Below, piece by piece: positions 36,851-46,689 of a DNA stretch of 64,000 nt. Origin of the DNA: Trichomonas vaginalis G3 (Eukaryota > Parabasalia > Trichomonadida > Trichomonadidae); assembly GCF_026262505.1 (NCBI RefSeq), contig NC_067208.1, positions 15,695,962-15,759,961 on the forward strand, in the 5' to 3' direction. Made by a program: the position numbers and the translations under genes. The notes under the pieces were generated by a model. It worked only from the letters and a program-made list of their open reading frames with translations. It was not told the origin of the DNA and did no database searches. How positions within the stretch are numbered: position 1 is the stretch's first letter; every line of letters begins with the position of its first letter.

Positions 36851-37304
36851 ACATGTCAAATTTCTTTTTCTCTGGCTCTGGCTCTGGCTCTTTCTTCTCT
36901 TCTTCTACTTTCTTTTCTTTCTTCTCTCTCTTCTTCTTCTTTTCTGGTGGAGTTATGTCAAATTTCTCAGAACCATATTTATGTAAAAGTTCTTTGTCCT
37001 TTAATAGCTCTTCTATTCTGTTTCCTATTTCATCTTCAAGAACAGCGCATGTGTCTTCTTTGCATTCTAAGAACTTTTGTTGGACTTCATCTCTCCAAGA
37101 GGCGTCATCTCTGTCAACAAGTCTGTCATTGACAAATTTTAAGACTGCTCTGCTTAATGTTTTATGGTTCTTGTCATATTCCCAGAAACAGAACTTTAGA
37201 ACAAATTCACCTTTCTTGTTTACACTATGTAAGATTTTATGGTCGACAGATGTTTTGCTGTCAAAAAGTTTGTCTCGAATATAGATAGCGAAATCGCTAG
37301 ACAT
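36849..37304 (-). CDS. Charged-tail M2 protein of 151 residues
   Basis: Begins MSSDFAIYIRDKLFDSKTSV. The first 110 residues are mixed helix and strand, with WEYDKNHKTLSRAVLKFVND and WRDEVQQKFLECKEDTC. The tail is a Lys/Glu/Pro run (EKKKKREKKEKKVEEEKKEP). No family recognised. It is back to back with the packaging ATPase (36 bases between ATGs), so the two may share a promoter. Confidence 0.5.
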   Translation of the reverse strand: MSSDFAIYIRDKLFDSKTSVDHKILHSVNKKGEFVLKFCFWEYDKNHKTLSRAVLKFVNDRLVDRDDASWRDEVQQKFLECKEDTCAVLEDEIGNRIEELLKDKELLHKYGSEKFDITPPEKKKKREKKEKKVEEEKKEPEPEPEKKKFDM

Positions 37305-37340
37305 TTTCTAAAAGATAAAAATTTTAATTTTTCTAAAAAT

Positions 37341-38213
37341 ATGTTAGAAAAAAAGTTTGCTGACATTGACAAGAAATTTGAGAATGTTTTGAAGAAGAAC
37401 AAGAGGAAGTTAGAAAATGCTCAGATAAAGCCTATACATGACAAGTTCTTATTTGCTCAGAATGGTATAACAGGTCTAATTGCACCACCTGGGTCGGGTA
37501 AGACTTTCACTTATCTTAAAATGGCTGCACAACAACAAGAACTAGATGAGAAGAACCCATTCTATGAGTTAGTTGTCATTTGTAGTACTTCTGGTCAATT
37601 TGACCAAACCGTCAATTCGTTCAAAGATATTATAAAGAAGTCTAAGTTAGTATGTATAAAAGACTCTGAGTTGTTAGATTGGATAAAGAAGTACCAAAGA
37701 AGAGTTTTGAAGTATAATGCTATAAATGAGTATATAAATTCTAAGTTTAAAGACCCAAATGAGGAAATGCAAAGAATATTAGAGAAGAAACACTTCAGAA
37801 ACAAACAGAAAGAGATAGAATACATTTCGAAGAAATTGCAATCTTACGATTGGAAGACTTACCCTCATAGATGTCTTCTTATCTTAGATGACTTTGCTTC
37901 TCATCCTTTGTTAAAGAACAGAGAACAAGATATGTGTCGAATTCTTAAGAAGCTCAGACACTTTAACATCTCAGTTGTCATTTGTGTACAGACAGCAAAG
38001 AGTTTAAGTAAAGATGTTAAAAGAATACTTACTGACATTATACTTTTCCCTGGATTGTCCGAAGACGATTTCATGGAACTTATGAAAGAGTCCATGGCAG
38101 GTAAGTTTGACAGACATGAACTATGGGAGAAGTACAAAGTCATACAAGACCCTCATACTTCTTTCAGAATTCATATCTACGCAAACAAAGTTCAAATTGT
38201 AAAAAGTCAATAA
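37341..38213 (+). CDS. Packaging ATPase (A32/FtsK-HerA type), M2 copy A
   Basis: 290 residues from the ATG at 37341; an in-frame ATG 102 bases earlier would overlap the divergent gene and lacks a leader. Walker A GLIAPPGSGKT (45-55), Walker B CLLILDDFAS (178-187), and a polar strand SVVICVQTAKSL (211-222) where FtsK-HerA enzymes carry their sensor Gln. The rest is Lys-rich helical. Polinton-type ATPases of this class pump genomic DNA into the capsid. Whole; stop in TAAAA. Confidence 0.85.
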   Translation: MLEKKFADIDKKFENVLKKNKRKLENAQIKPIHDKFLFAQNGITGLIAPPGSGKTFTYLKMAAQQQELDEKNPFYELVVICSTSGQFDQTVNSFKDIIKKSKLVCIKDSELLDWIKKYQRRVLKYNAINEYINSKFKDPNEEMQRILEKKHFRNKQKEIEYISKKLQSYDWKTYPHRCLLILDDFASHPLLKNREQDMCRILKKLRHFNISVVICVQTAKSLSKDVKRILTDIILFPGLSEDDFMELMKESMAGKFDRHELWEKYKVIQDPHTSFRIHIYANKVQIVKSQ

Positions 38214-38339
38214 AAATAAATGGTTCATTTACTCTGCTTGTTTGAAGTTGTCAAAATACTCTGTTATTTTTCACGATTTTCATGAGTTTTGGCTACCCCT
38301 GTAAAAGTCGGTCTAGAGAAATTTCATGAAATTTGGTCA

Positions 38340-38630
38340 TTTTTTTCAGCAAAAATATATTTTAGGGTAGAAGGGTATATCTACCCCGTTTTCTACCCTC
38401 ATTTCTACCCCAGTTATTTTATAAACGTTTCACATGGTAAACGTTATTTTTTAAATTTTGTGAAAACTCAACGGTTTGACACAAGCCCTAAAAATTATTT
38501 TACTCAGAATTTTGTTGCTGAATTCAATAAAAATATATTTTAGGGTAGATGGGTATATCTAACCCGATATCTAACCTCATTTCTACCCCAGTTATTTTAT
38601 AAGCGTTTTACATGGTAAACATTGTGAATT
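38340..38630. repeat. Duplicated palindromic intergenic block
   Basis: Two copies about 170 bases apart. Each has TTTTAGGGTAGA, TATATCTA-CCC, then CATTTCTACCCCAGTTATTT, then a small hairpin such as AACGTTTCACATGGTAAACG. The second copy ends against the 3' end of the minus-strand gene. Confidence 0.7.
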
Positions 38631-39511
38631 CGTGAAATTCTAAACAATTTCGTAGCTTCTATTTCTTCTGTCAGTACATCGAATGTTTTAACAATGCCGA
38701 AGGTTTCTTTATATTTCTTCTTGACATCTGAAAGAAGGAAATCGTCAGCTGTTGGATAGTTTTTGTTTAGAAATGTCAACATGTCCATTTTATCTTCTGC
38801 TGGTTTCTCTGCCTCCCTCTTTAAGTCAGCATAGTCGTTTCTCATACGTTCTATCTCTTTGACGGAGTAGTTATATTTCCTAATTGCTGCCTTACATTTA
38901 GAACATTGTGGGTTCATTTTTGCGTTATATTCTGAAACCTTACCTGCTAGTATGACTAAGGCGTCAATTGCTCTCTTTAACTCAAAAGCTGCTGGTTTTA
39001 TTTGTTCATTCCATATCTTACCTCTTCTATCTTTATCTCTTATCTGCCATACACATTCAGCAACTAACGAAACAAAGTTGTCGTAGGTCTTAAACTCCCC
39101 AGATTTGTATATGTCAGAGATGTTCTTATATACCATATCGCAATCTTTGTCCATGACTTTGTGGTTGCAATGAAATCCAAGAAACTCATAGTTAACCTTT
39201 CGTATGAACTTCTTTATTTCTACTGAGTCAGTTGCTTTGACTTCTATTTCATCGAATTCAGGAATAGTGAGCTTTTGTTGCTGAATTTCAGGCAATTTGG
39301 GTAAATGGTCAATAATATCCTGCATTTCATAAAGATATTCTTCATTTGTTTCATCTTTCGCACAACAGTCCAAAGTACTTGTTAAAAGTTCTTGCTTTAT
39401 CTTCTGGATTTTTGTTTCGAAAGTATATGAAGAAGGAATGAAGCTTTTCATCTCTACTAACATTGAAGTTGGGTTCATGACTAACGAGTTTGGTGCTGTT
39501 GTTGCTAACAT
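38597..39511 (-). CDS. Unknown M2 protein of 304 residues
   Basis: Begins MLATTAPNSLVMNPTSMLVE. Mostly helical; FHCNHKVMDKDCDMVYKNIS (about 152-171) and NPQCSKCKAAIRKYNYSVKE (about 213-232) are the only Cys/His-rich places, and CSKC could bind metal. A coiled stretch follows (KEIERMRNDYADLKREAEK). It is not an adenovirus-type protease as far as I can see. Whole in copy A. Its leader has the A-run/T-run motif on the minus strand. Confidence 0.5.
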   Translation of the reverse strand: MLATTAPNSLVMNPTSMLVEMKSFIPSSYTFETKIQKIKQELLTSTLDCCAKDETNEEYLYEMQDIIDHLPKLPEIQQQKLTIPEFDEIEVKATDSVEIKKFIRKVNYEFLGFHCNHKVMDKDCDMVYKNISDIYKSGEFKTYDNFVSLVAECVWQIRDKDRRGKIWNEQIKPAAFELKRAIDALVILAGKVSEYNAKMNPQCSKCKAAIRKYNYSVKEIERMRNDYADLKREAEKPAEDKMDMLTFLNKNYPTADDFLLSDVKKKYKETFGIVKTFDVLTEEIEATKLFRISRIHNVYHVKRL

Positions 39512-39587
39512 GTTCTTACAATAAAAATAAAAAATATTTTTTTAAAAAAACCAACTTTATTTTTTATTTCGGGAAAACTCATGACAA

Positions 39588-39660
39588 ATTCAAGAGGGTA
39601 GAAAAGAGGTTAGAAAAGAGGTTATATCTAACCTTCTACCCTAAAATATATTTTTGCCGA
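39588..39660. repeat. Intergenic palindromic block (TAGA/TCTA variant)
   Basis: AATTCAAGAGGGTAGAAAAG, AGGTTAGAAAAGAGGTTATA, then TCTAACCTTCTACCCTAAAA and TATATTTTTGC. Compare AACAGGGTGAAAAAAGAGG in the 25-bp array: same step spacing, different arms. Confidence 0.75.
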
Positions 39661-39665
39661 ATTCA

Positions 39666-39720
39666 TGAGTTTTGGTTGAAAGAATACGGTGGAGCCAAAA
39701 GTGGCTCGACCTCAAACAAG
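39666..39720. repeat. Hairpin shared with the spacer of the 25-bp array
   Basis: GAGTTTTGGTTGAAAGAATA then GGAGCCAAAAGTGGCTCGAC. The reverse complement stands at 7168-7222. GAGCCA/TGGCTC forms the stem. Confidence 0.7.
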
Positions 39721-39744
39721 CATTTTCTGTATAAAATTCATGAA

Positions 39745-39835
39745 AATTCATGAGGTTAGAAAAGAGGTTAGAAAAGAGGTTAGATATACCCATCTACCCT
39801 AAATTATATTTTTGCTGAATTCAGCAACAAAATTC
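39745..39835. repeat. Intergenic palindromic block before a small M2 gene
   Basis: GAGGTTAGAAAAGAGGTTAG, then ATATACCCATCTACCCTAAA, then TTATATTTTTGCTGAATTCA. Same family as at 39588. Confidence 0.7.
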
Positions 39836-39874
39836 AAATTGTAAACGGTTTAATAGAAAAAGTGTTATTTTTTC

Positions 39875-40069
39875 ATGTCCGAAGACTCGAAGGTGCAACA
39901 CTTCCAAATACCGACGAACTCAGAAGAAGCAGCATGGCAGTATGTTCTTGACAACTTCTTTGAGTTCTCCAGGAACACCTTGGAAAATGCTGAAGAACTC
40001 CGACACAGAGAATTTGGAGAAATTGCACTCCAATACTACCTTGACAAACAAAGGGTAAACAAAGGGTAA
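39875..40069 (+). CDS. Small M2 protein (64 residues)
   Basis: Begins MSEDSKVQHFQIPTNSEEAA; helical and acidic, with WQYVLDNFFEFSRNTLENAE. No family recognised. It ends in TAAA and the next small gene follows after 40 bases with a similar TTTAAAAAGTGACATTTT leader. Confidence 0.5.
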   Translation: MSEDSKVQHFQIPTNSEEAAWQYVLDNFFEFSRNTLENAEELRHREFGEIALQYYLDKQRVNKG

Positions 40070-40109
40070 AAATAAGACTAAAAACTTAACGTTTAAAAAG
40101 TGACATTTT

Positions 40110-40310
40110 ATGAGCTCCGAGTCACCGAGAAAACTTGGTCAGATGTTAGCAGCTTACTTCCCTGAGGAGGATGGAAGCGTTACATACGTAAGGTTCAAAA
40201 ACAACGAACCTGGAATTGCGTACCAAATTCGCAATTACATGACCATGGAAGAGTACGAAAGGTTCCTACAAGAGAAACCAGCTCTAAACAACTCAGAAAA
40301 GAAAGAGTAA
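40110..40310 (+). CDS. Small M2 protein (66 residues)
   Basis: Begins MSSESPRKLGQMLAAYFPEE; contains GSVTYVRFKNNEPGIAYQIR and a helical acidic end. No family recognised. Confidence 0.45.
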   Translation: MSSESPRKLGQMLAAYFPEEDGSVTYVRFKNNEPGIAYQIRNYMTMEEYERFLQEKPALNNSEKKE

Positions 40311-40374
40311 AAAGTTTAACTCGTAATTGTTTTATTTTTTTACTTGTATGGGCAAGCTGCAAGAATGAAGTCGA

Positions 40375-40920
40375 CTATCTCGGTCTTTGTCTTGACCAGT
40401 TGGACTGCTCTTGCGAGTACGTCTGTTTTACGGTCTCCAGCTGGTGTCTGACCTTCGTAATTGCGCATGTTCTTGAGAGCTCCAACTGTAAATGGTTGTA
40501 GGATGAAGAGTCTCTCAGACTGCTTGAGGTAGTCTTCACGTCACGAACCGAATCTGTGGTACGAGTCGAATCGGTCGATTTGAGGGAAGAGAGTGAGAGC
40601 CTGTCTTCTTCCATTGGGGTAGTAGCATACTCTTTGCGTAAGCGGTTCAGACCTTCCTCGAACTCTTGTCTCTCTTGGATTGAGATTGGAATTGTGGGGC
40701 AGGGTTTTGCATAAACATCCAAGGGTTGGGGAAGTAAGGCATAGGCTGAGGAGGAGGGTAGTTCGGGAAGCCTTGTGGTGGGTAGTAACATTGAGGTGGA
40801 AATTGGTAGTAAATCGGAGGTACTTGCTGGAACTGAGGTTGCTGAGGAAAGCTGTTGTGGTTCTGCAGCTTTCGGTTCTTCTGGTTGGGATATGGGCTCG
40901 GTTGGTGGGACGTCGGACAT
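40375..40920 (-). pseudogene. Pro/Ser-rich M2 protein, probably broken
   Basis: A frame from the ATG at 40920 begins MSDVPPTEPISQPEEPKAAE and goes on Ser/Thr/Pro-rich, then EGLNRLRKEYATTPMEEDRL and a Ser/Asp-rich stretch. Low-complexity sequence and signals in other frames suggest an interrupted gene. Copy B has a counterpart at about 53.64-54.24 kb. Function unknown. Confidence 0.4.
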
Positions 40921-40939
40921 CTGTTTGTGGCTTAACCGT

Positions 40940-41190
40940 CGGAAGGAAAAACCTTTCCTGTCGGAAGGAAAAACCTTTCCTGTCGGAAGGAAAAACCTTT
41001 CCTGTCGGAAGGAAAAACCTTTCCTGTCGGAAGGAAAAACTTTTTCTGAAGTTCGACCAAAAGTTCTCAATTTTCGAAAAATTTGAATGGTTTACGGACG
41101 GACAACTGGAAGAGTTCTTCCTGTCGTCGGGAAAATTTTTTCCAGTTGTCGGAAAATTTTTTCCAGTTGTCGGGAAAATATTTTCCTGTC
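40940..41190. repeat. Two tandem families of short palindromic repeats
   Basis: Five copies of a 22-bp unit TGTCGGAAGGAAAAACCTTT plus CC (stems GGAAGG/CCTTTCC), then, after a unique stretch, three copies of about 21 bp TCGGGAAAATTTTTTCCAGT (stem GGAAAA/TTTTCC). They fill the space between divergent genes. Confidence 0.8.
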
Positions 41191-41192
41191 GG

Positions 41193-41586
41193 ATGGAAGG
41201 ACTCGGAATGCCAGAAGGATTTGACGAGGCAATTTACCTTATAGAGATAAATGAAGTTGTTAAGCAGTACTTGCGCAGGGTAATGAAGCCCAAGGTCAGT
41301 CAAGTTCACACCAGTATTCTGGAGGTCTACACTTCAGCTCGAGACTTCGACTGGAATTCCAATTCAAATACCAGACGGGACAGCCTACGACGACATAAAG
41401 GACGCCAAAAGAGAAGCTCTTGTTAAGTTCCTAAACAAACGTCCTTGGATAAAAATACCAAACAAGGAGAACCCCCTACCCCATATGAAATTGGCAATTC
41501 AGTCTCTCCTTCACTTCTCGGGTCAGCCGTTCTACATAACCTGTGAAGGCGACATCCAACCAGTTCAGTCAACCTTAACGTTTTGA
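41193..41586 (+). pseudogene. M2 protein region, probably broken
   Basis: Begins MEGLGMPEGFDEAIYLIEIN and continues with VVKQYLRRVMKPKVSQVHTS. Coding character changes frame before the end of the region, so it is interrupted. Unknown function. Confidence 0.4.
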
Positions 41587-41613
41587 GTAAAAACATTTTT
41601 TTTCATTTTTTGA

Positions 41614-42198
41614 ATGAAGCAAGTTAAATTCGTCCCACACCAATCTCAATGGACCGATGAAGAGTTTCAAGCCATGGTTGAAGGCGTTGAGAACGACATA
41701 GACGGCGAACTTGAAGGAGCTCAAACCACAATTGCAACCAAAATTGCACAAGTCAAGGAACAGATAGCTCCACTTAAAGCTACCAAAGCTACTCTTGACC
41801 TCATGGATACTTACCGTTTAGAAGTAAAGAGTGGAATAAGACAATTAAAATTAAAACTTCTAAACTACGAAGCTATACTCCAAAAGTTAGCAGAAATGAG
41901 AAGACTTTACCAGAGCTACTTACATGTAAGGGACTTACCTTCAAGCAGTCCGACCAAAGATGAATTTTCTGACATTGTCCCAATTTTGTCCGAAAGTCAG
42001 CTCAGATGTTTTGAACTGCTCCCAACATATCCAGAATATGAACGTTTGCCTGAACTCTTCCGCAATCTCAAAAAACGTTTTTTGGTTCTCATGTTCGAAA
42101 CTTTTATCGGAAGAGACAACAAACGTTCAGAAGAAGAACAAGATATTATTTTAAACTTGTTGTATGACTTAACCGTCATAACAAGCTTTTTGAAGTAA
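41614..42198 (+). CDS. Coiled-coil M2 protein (194 residues)
   Basis: Begins MKQVKFVPHQSQWTDEEFQA. Long helices with heptad character over residues 25-100 (IATKIAQVKEQIAPLKATKA, IRQLKLKLLNYEAILQKLAE). The second half is mixed with SESQLRCFELLPTYPEYERL. No family recognised. Whole in copy A; stop in TAAAA. Confidence 0.55.
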   Translation: MKQVKFVPHQSQWTDEEFQAMVEGVENDIDGELEGAQTTIATKIAQVKEQIAPLKATKATLDLMDTYRLEVKSGIRQLKLKLLNYEAILQKLAEMRRLYQSYLHVRDLPSSSPTKDEFSDIVPILSESQLRCFELLPTYPEYERLPELFRNLKKRFLVLMFETFIGRDNKRSEEEQDIILNLLYDLTVITSFLK

Positions 42199-42230
42199 AA
42201 CCGTCATTCTCAAACCACTTCATTTTTTCG

Positions 42231-42689
42231 ATGTCCGAACAAGCACCGAAGCCGAACACAATGGCAGATGTCCTTTCAATGTTGCCAGACAAGCGCCCAG
42301 TTCAAATTCAAATTTTGAATTTGAAAGCTCATCTGACAAACACCGTTAAGACTCTCCAAAGTAGTCTTATGGAAGAGATGACCAAGCTCAAAGCCGATGT
42401 CCTCATGAACCAAGCTTCCAATGAGAAATGCCTGAATGATTTGACGGAAACCTTGCGCATTTACGCGAGAGAGAACCGAGACCTTGCCAGACTCATCTAC
42501 CGTTTCTTCGAAGAGATAGACGCCATCTGGAAGGTACTCGGAAAGGACAGAACCTCCAACACCGTAATTCGTGAGTACCAAATTGAAGAAGGAATTTCGA
42601 AAGAAGAGGAAGAAGAGGAAGAAGAGGAAGAAGAGGAAGAAGAAGAAACACGAAGAAGAGGAAGTTTGGGCAACCCTTGTTGCCGATGA
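42231..42689 (+). CDS. Coiled-coil M2 protein with poly-Glu tail
   Basis: 152 residues as read. Begins MSEQAPKPNTMADVLSMLPD; helical core KAHLTNTVKTLQSSLMEEMT and LTETLRIYARENRDLARLIY; then a run of Glu encoded by GAAGAGGAA repeats. The end after the Glu run may be a by-product, because an HNH gene relic begins there. Role unknown. Confidence 0.45.
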   Translation: MSEQAPKPNTMADVLSMLPDKRPVQIQILNLKAHLTNTVKTLQSSLMEEMTKLKADVLMNQASNEKCLNDLTETLRIYARENRDLARLIYRFFEEIDAIWKVLGKDRTSNTVIREYQIEEGISKEEEEEEEEEEEEEEETRRRGSLGNPCCR

Positions 42690-42929
42690 CGCTTACGAAA
42701 TTTCCCAACCCTACCCATACAAATCCGCAACAAGGAGACAGGCAAGGTTCTTACCCCAGTCCTCAACAACTTGGGACACTTGAACCTTAACCTTCGGAAT
42801 CGCGGTTCAATCTCCATGGGCAAGCTTGTCGCAATTCAATGGGTTCCAAATCCAGACAAGAAGACGAGGGTCAGACACATTGACGGTGACAAGCTCAACA
42901 ACCGTAAGGAGAACCTCGAGTGGTTCTAA
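42650..42929 (+). pseudogene. NUMOD4/HNH endonuclease relic, M2 copy A
   Basis: Near the end one frame reads HIDGDKLNNRKENLEWF, the HNH-family signature (H-I-D-G-D/N ... N-N-R-x-E-N-L-x-W), preceded by MGKLVAIQWVPNPDKK. Earlier parts carry an AYEISQPYPYK-like stretch typical of NUMOD4. The gene is broken. A different HNH gene with an extra tail domain is present whole in copy C at 62752. Confidence 0.6.
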
Positions 42930-42995
42930 GAGTAAAAAAATTTTATTTTAGGGGGAAACCCCGAGTAAATTTAGGTGTTTAGTTCATTAAGTGGG

Positions 42996-45440
42996 TTAAA
43001 TTAAGGGTAATTTGGACAAGTTAGTTCCTGACCTGAATTGGACTCTTTCGTCATCCCAGTTGCGTAGGAGGTCGTCCCAGAGGAGTTGGTAGAATTGCCA
43101 ATCCAAGGACGATTTGTCCTCCCAGGCATTGAGGATGTACTGCTCGTAGAGTTTCATGACCTCTGCCTTGCACCAGACACCCTCTCCCTTGGAACGTAAG
43201 GCTTCTTCGAAGTGCTCGAATGCGATTGGCTGCGGACCATCTGAAATGACACTTTTTGTCCGTTTGGTCAATGTTCGTGTCTCGTGCATAGTCGACGAAA
43301 ATACAAACAAACAGGTTATATATGAGTTTGAGACCAAGAATGGTGTAACTCGACCTGTCCGATTCAAATTCGAATAAAAATTTTTTATTCATGCAATGTT
43401 TTATTTCTGTGCCGTCTTCAAGTATGCCCCAGTACTTACGCTTGGAGAGGACATGAACTTCGGTGAAAATTTTGTCCAATTTGAATTGACCCATCTTTTC
43501 ACCGACCATGCCCATTTCAATGAGTTTGTTATAGCCTTCTTCGTTCGTCATGAGTGCGTCAATGTTCTCATAGTAAACCTTCACTTTGGATTTGACTTCG
43601 GAGAAGAATTTGTTGTAGTTGTCAAGGACTGCCTTTGCGAACTGAGGGTAGACCAATGTTCGACAATAGGTTTTAATGTGGTTACTAAGCCACTTTGACC
43701 TTGAGTGAATTCGTACTTCAAAACAAAAGGAGAAAACCTTTCAACAAAGTTGTCGACCTTCTCATAATGTTTACTCTTCATCTCTTGAGGTTTCTTAATG
43801 GAATATCCCCATGTCGAATTCATAAGCAATTTGAGTGTCATTGCAAGTTTGGGGTTTGAAGCTTTCCTAATATCATACAGTTGTTGTATGACTTTTCCAA
43901 CTGTATAGTTCCTTCCTGGGAACTCACCGTCTTCGTTTGGAATTCCAGTCGGGATATATTGGACAAACCTCATGTATGCAGCGTTAAGGTCGACATAGTA
44001 TATCTTTTCATCTGAGTCGAACTTGTCGCAACCAATTGGTCCAGTTTGTGGAAATTCAAGTGAGTCTCTTATCTTCTGAGAAACTTCTCCTGTTATCTCA
44101 TAAACATCGTCGAAGCAACCTGTTTCATATAAAACCTTCTGACCTAACTCAGATGCTCTCCAATACAATTTGACGTCAATTGGATGTCTCAATGGAAGTT
44201 TGTTTATAGCATCTTGAAGTTCTTGCAACCTCATTGGAAGTTCTTCTGGTTCAGGTTGGTATCCGAACAATCCAACTCCTTTTGGAATTGTGTACTTCTT
44301 TTGTACTAGAACTTTGTCTGGAACAACTTTTGGTCTTGCTAACAATGAAAAGTTTGTTTCGTCTTTTGGTACAAAAGTTTCTGTCAGCTTGTCATCTGGA
44401 ATTGGTTCCAACAAACCTTTCTCGAAAAGAATGTTTACAGCTCTGACAATGTTGCACTTGCCTTTTCCGAACAATGGGTTTGTAAGACTTTCGTTCAACA
44501 TGAAGTGGTTGTGGACAATTGCAATCTTCAACCATGGTAAGTCTTTGTCAACAACATAGTCGTCATGTGAAGAACCTTTAGCTGTAGGTATGTTGACTCG
44601 GATATTGACATTTGCCAACGGTGCAATTTTTGCCAATTGACCTCTGAGAATGTACCTTGTCTTCACACATGACTCAAGATACTTCATCTTCTCATCTGTA
44701 ACAAGACCAGAGTTCCTGAGACATGTAAGAATACAAGGTTCATTGACAATTGTTTCAATTGAATTGTAAATTCCATACCTTGTCAAGTCAATGTCAGACT
44801 TATTTATGAAGGGAAGTATCCAGCATGTTGTCTGACTGCTTGAGGGTTAGGTTGGTACCATTCGAACTTCACTTGCAATTCCTTCAATTGCATTCAAAAT
44901 GTCTGAGTCGGAGTCAACCATTTGTTCTCTCTTTGTAGTCTTGAAAGCGTCAAGAAGCATTGCAGCTGTTGTGACATTGCCATGTGCATAGTAATATGAC
45001 CATCCAAATCTGTTATGGTCAATCTGAGATTGTATCCTTTCTTATTTCCATCTTGTATGGCAGCAAGTACACCCATGAAGCCTTCTTTGTTCTTTCCTTC
45101 GTCAAAGTTTACTGTAAAGGTTCGACCAGATGTAATTTGACTTCTAACTTCACGATACTTTTCATATGCATATCTTGTTCTTTCCATGGGAGCATGTGCG
45201 TCTTCACCTTTTCCTTTTTTCCTTCTCAAAGGATGCAATTGTTCGTCATGTTTCCAGTAGAATCTGGCAAAGCCGTCGTGTCCTTCAACTTGAGGTTCAC
45301 TAACATCGAAAGGCATGTCCATAAGACGTTCTTCTTCTAACCTCTCTAGTCTGTTTGGATAATTGCGCACGTGCTGTTTCCAAATCCATTTCGTAGCGAG
45401 ACCAGCAGTTTGTCATAGACTTTTATGGGTCTTCCCTTCC
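42996..45440 (-). pseudogene. Protein-primed family B DNA polymerase (pPolB), M2 copy A, broken and cut at one end
   Basis: Polymerase motifs are visible in order on the minus strand: motif A KIYYVDLNAAYMRF (near 43.99 kb), motif B LKLLMNSTWGYSIKK (near 43.82 kb), motif C VYYENIDALMTNEE (near 43.56 kb) and the KxY-like SKRKYWGI (near 43.43 kb). This set is typical of protein-primed polymerases, which start DNA synthesis from a terminal protein at the element ends. The exonuclease/N-terminal part (44.89-45.44 kb) is present only in part, because the sequence jumps to copy B at about 45.44 kb. I estimate a few breaks. Confidence 0.8.
43246..43377 (+). other. Short antisense open frame inside the polymerase region
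   Basis: 43 codons starting MTLFVRLVNVRVSCIVDENT and ending PVRFKFE with a TAAAA stop and a T-rich follow-on, like real M2 gene ends. It may be the end of another gene or chance. Listed because its protein looks natural. Confidence 0.25.
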
Positions 45441-45454
45441 TATATTTAAAAATC

Positions 45455-46310
45455 TTCAGTACTAGCTACTTCAATGCTGGCTGGAACTTGCTTGGGACCC
45501 AGTTTAAGTTCACATGGAAAAGTTTGAAATGCAAGAGAAATAGAAAGCAGACTTGCAGTCTATATGTTGGAGGACCCAGATATTTCAAATGCTTTAGCTG
45601 CCAAATATTATTGCAGTTCCACTTATGTTCCCTATACACTACAATATCTGTTCAAAGAACTTTGCAGGTGAAGTTGGAAACCAAAGTGCTGACCCAGGTG
45701 CAAGAACAGATATTGCTTTAAACAAACTGCAATGAACATAGCAGATACTATGTTTGTACGGTTCAGTACGAAACTATAGAATGACTATTCTTTGCTTCTA
45801 CAACCCTGGTATTAAATACCATCAATAAACATAAGATGGCATAATATTATCCAAGAGAAGAATATTCTACAAGTTGAGGATAGAAGGGTCATACAAACTT
45901 GACATTAGATGCTATGAACTTTAACAACAACTTCAACAACAAAACCATTAACCCCTGAAATGCAAAGTTCTATTTATGCCATATGTGAAGTATGGACTTC
46001 ATACAGGAGGTCCAAAAAAACCAATATAACAAATGGAGACCGTTCAAACTTTTGGCTTGGCATTCCATTTGCTGACTCAGAAGACTTTATGGGTGGTATT
46101 TCAAAACTGTTTGGTACAGTTCAAATACAATATAACTGGTGACAGAGCGGTCCAAAATGAATTGAAAGCAAAGTAAAGGTTTACAAAAACCAAGACTTTT
46201 CACGGAAGATGGCTCTTTTTGAAGATTACGTTCGGATGTAAACCTGCTGGGGTCTCGAGAATTGGCAAACGACAGCTTCCATCAAGCAGATTTTGCAGCA
46301 GTAGTTAAAG
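45455..46310 (+). pseudogene. Major capsid gene, 3' part, copy B
   Basis: Corresponds to the second half of the M2 capsid gene (about 32.59-33.39 kb in copy A). Heavily broken; recognised by DNA similarity. Confidence 0.7.
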
Positions 46311-46689
46311 TTGTTTTTGAACTGACTTCTCTCCGTCCCAAATAAATTTTGGGGACAAAGTTACGGGGCCAGTTTTGACAATCTATTGTATTTAAAACTT
46401 TCCTTTAGTAAAATCTGTACATTTTGAATTGTTATATTTTTTGTTGCTTCACAGAACTTTCACCATTCTCAGTATAACATAACTTTCTTTTTGCCTTTAA
46501 AATAGGGAAAAATAATTTAATTTGGTTCAGCAAAGACTGCTATTCTATAACATTTATCCATTAGTTTGTGTAAAGAAACTATTCTGTCCCCCCACTGGAA
46601 CTTTGTATGGATTTTATTGTTGTGGTGTAAACTTTGTTCTGCTTCATTTCGAAAGATATCGGATCAGTCCATCTTTTTTATTCTAGTAA

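Larger units (their letters stand above)
27884..45440. mobile_element. Maverick/Polinton M2, copy A (broken)
   Basis: Order from left: GC hairpins, inverted 25-bp repeats, a large coiled-coil protein, major capsid, small proteins, penton-like protein, SF3 helicase, two small proteins, packaging ATPase, an unknown minus-strand protein, small proteins, hairpin repeats, two coiled-coil proteins, an HNH relic, and the protein-primed polymerase on the minus strand. The right end is not reached: at about 45.44 kb the sequence jumps into another M2 copy. Several genes are whole and others broken; I count on the order of ten breaks. Near-identity with copy C suggests a young element. No adenovirus-type protease or integrase was found in this copy. 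Confidence 0.85.

Noticed and set aside
36853-37284. Plus-strand Ser/Phe-rich frame opposite the charged-tail gene
   Set aside because: Mirror of the Lys/Glu tail on the other strand; the minus-strand gene is conserved in copies B and C and has the leader and stop signals.
37239-37340. N-terminal extension of the packaging ATPase
   Set aside because: It overlaps the divergent gene, and the leader with T-rich sequence lies just before the later ATG at 37341.
38597-39511. Adenovirus-type maturation protease
   Set aside because: No His-Asp/Glu-Gln-Cys order of that family could be seen; the Cys/His residues look structural at most.
42497-42823. Antisense Ser-run frame opposite the poly-Glu tail
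   Set aside because: A shadow of GAAGAGGAA repeats; no other support.
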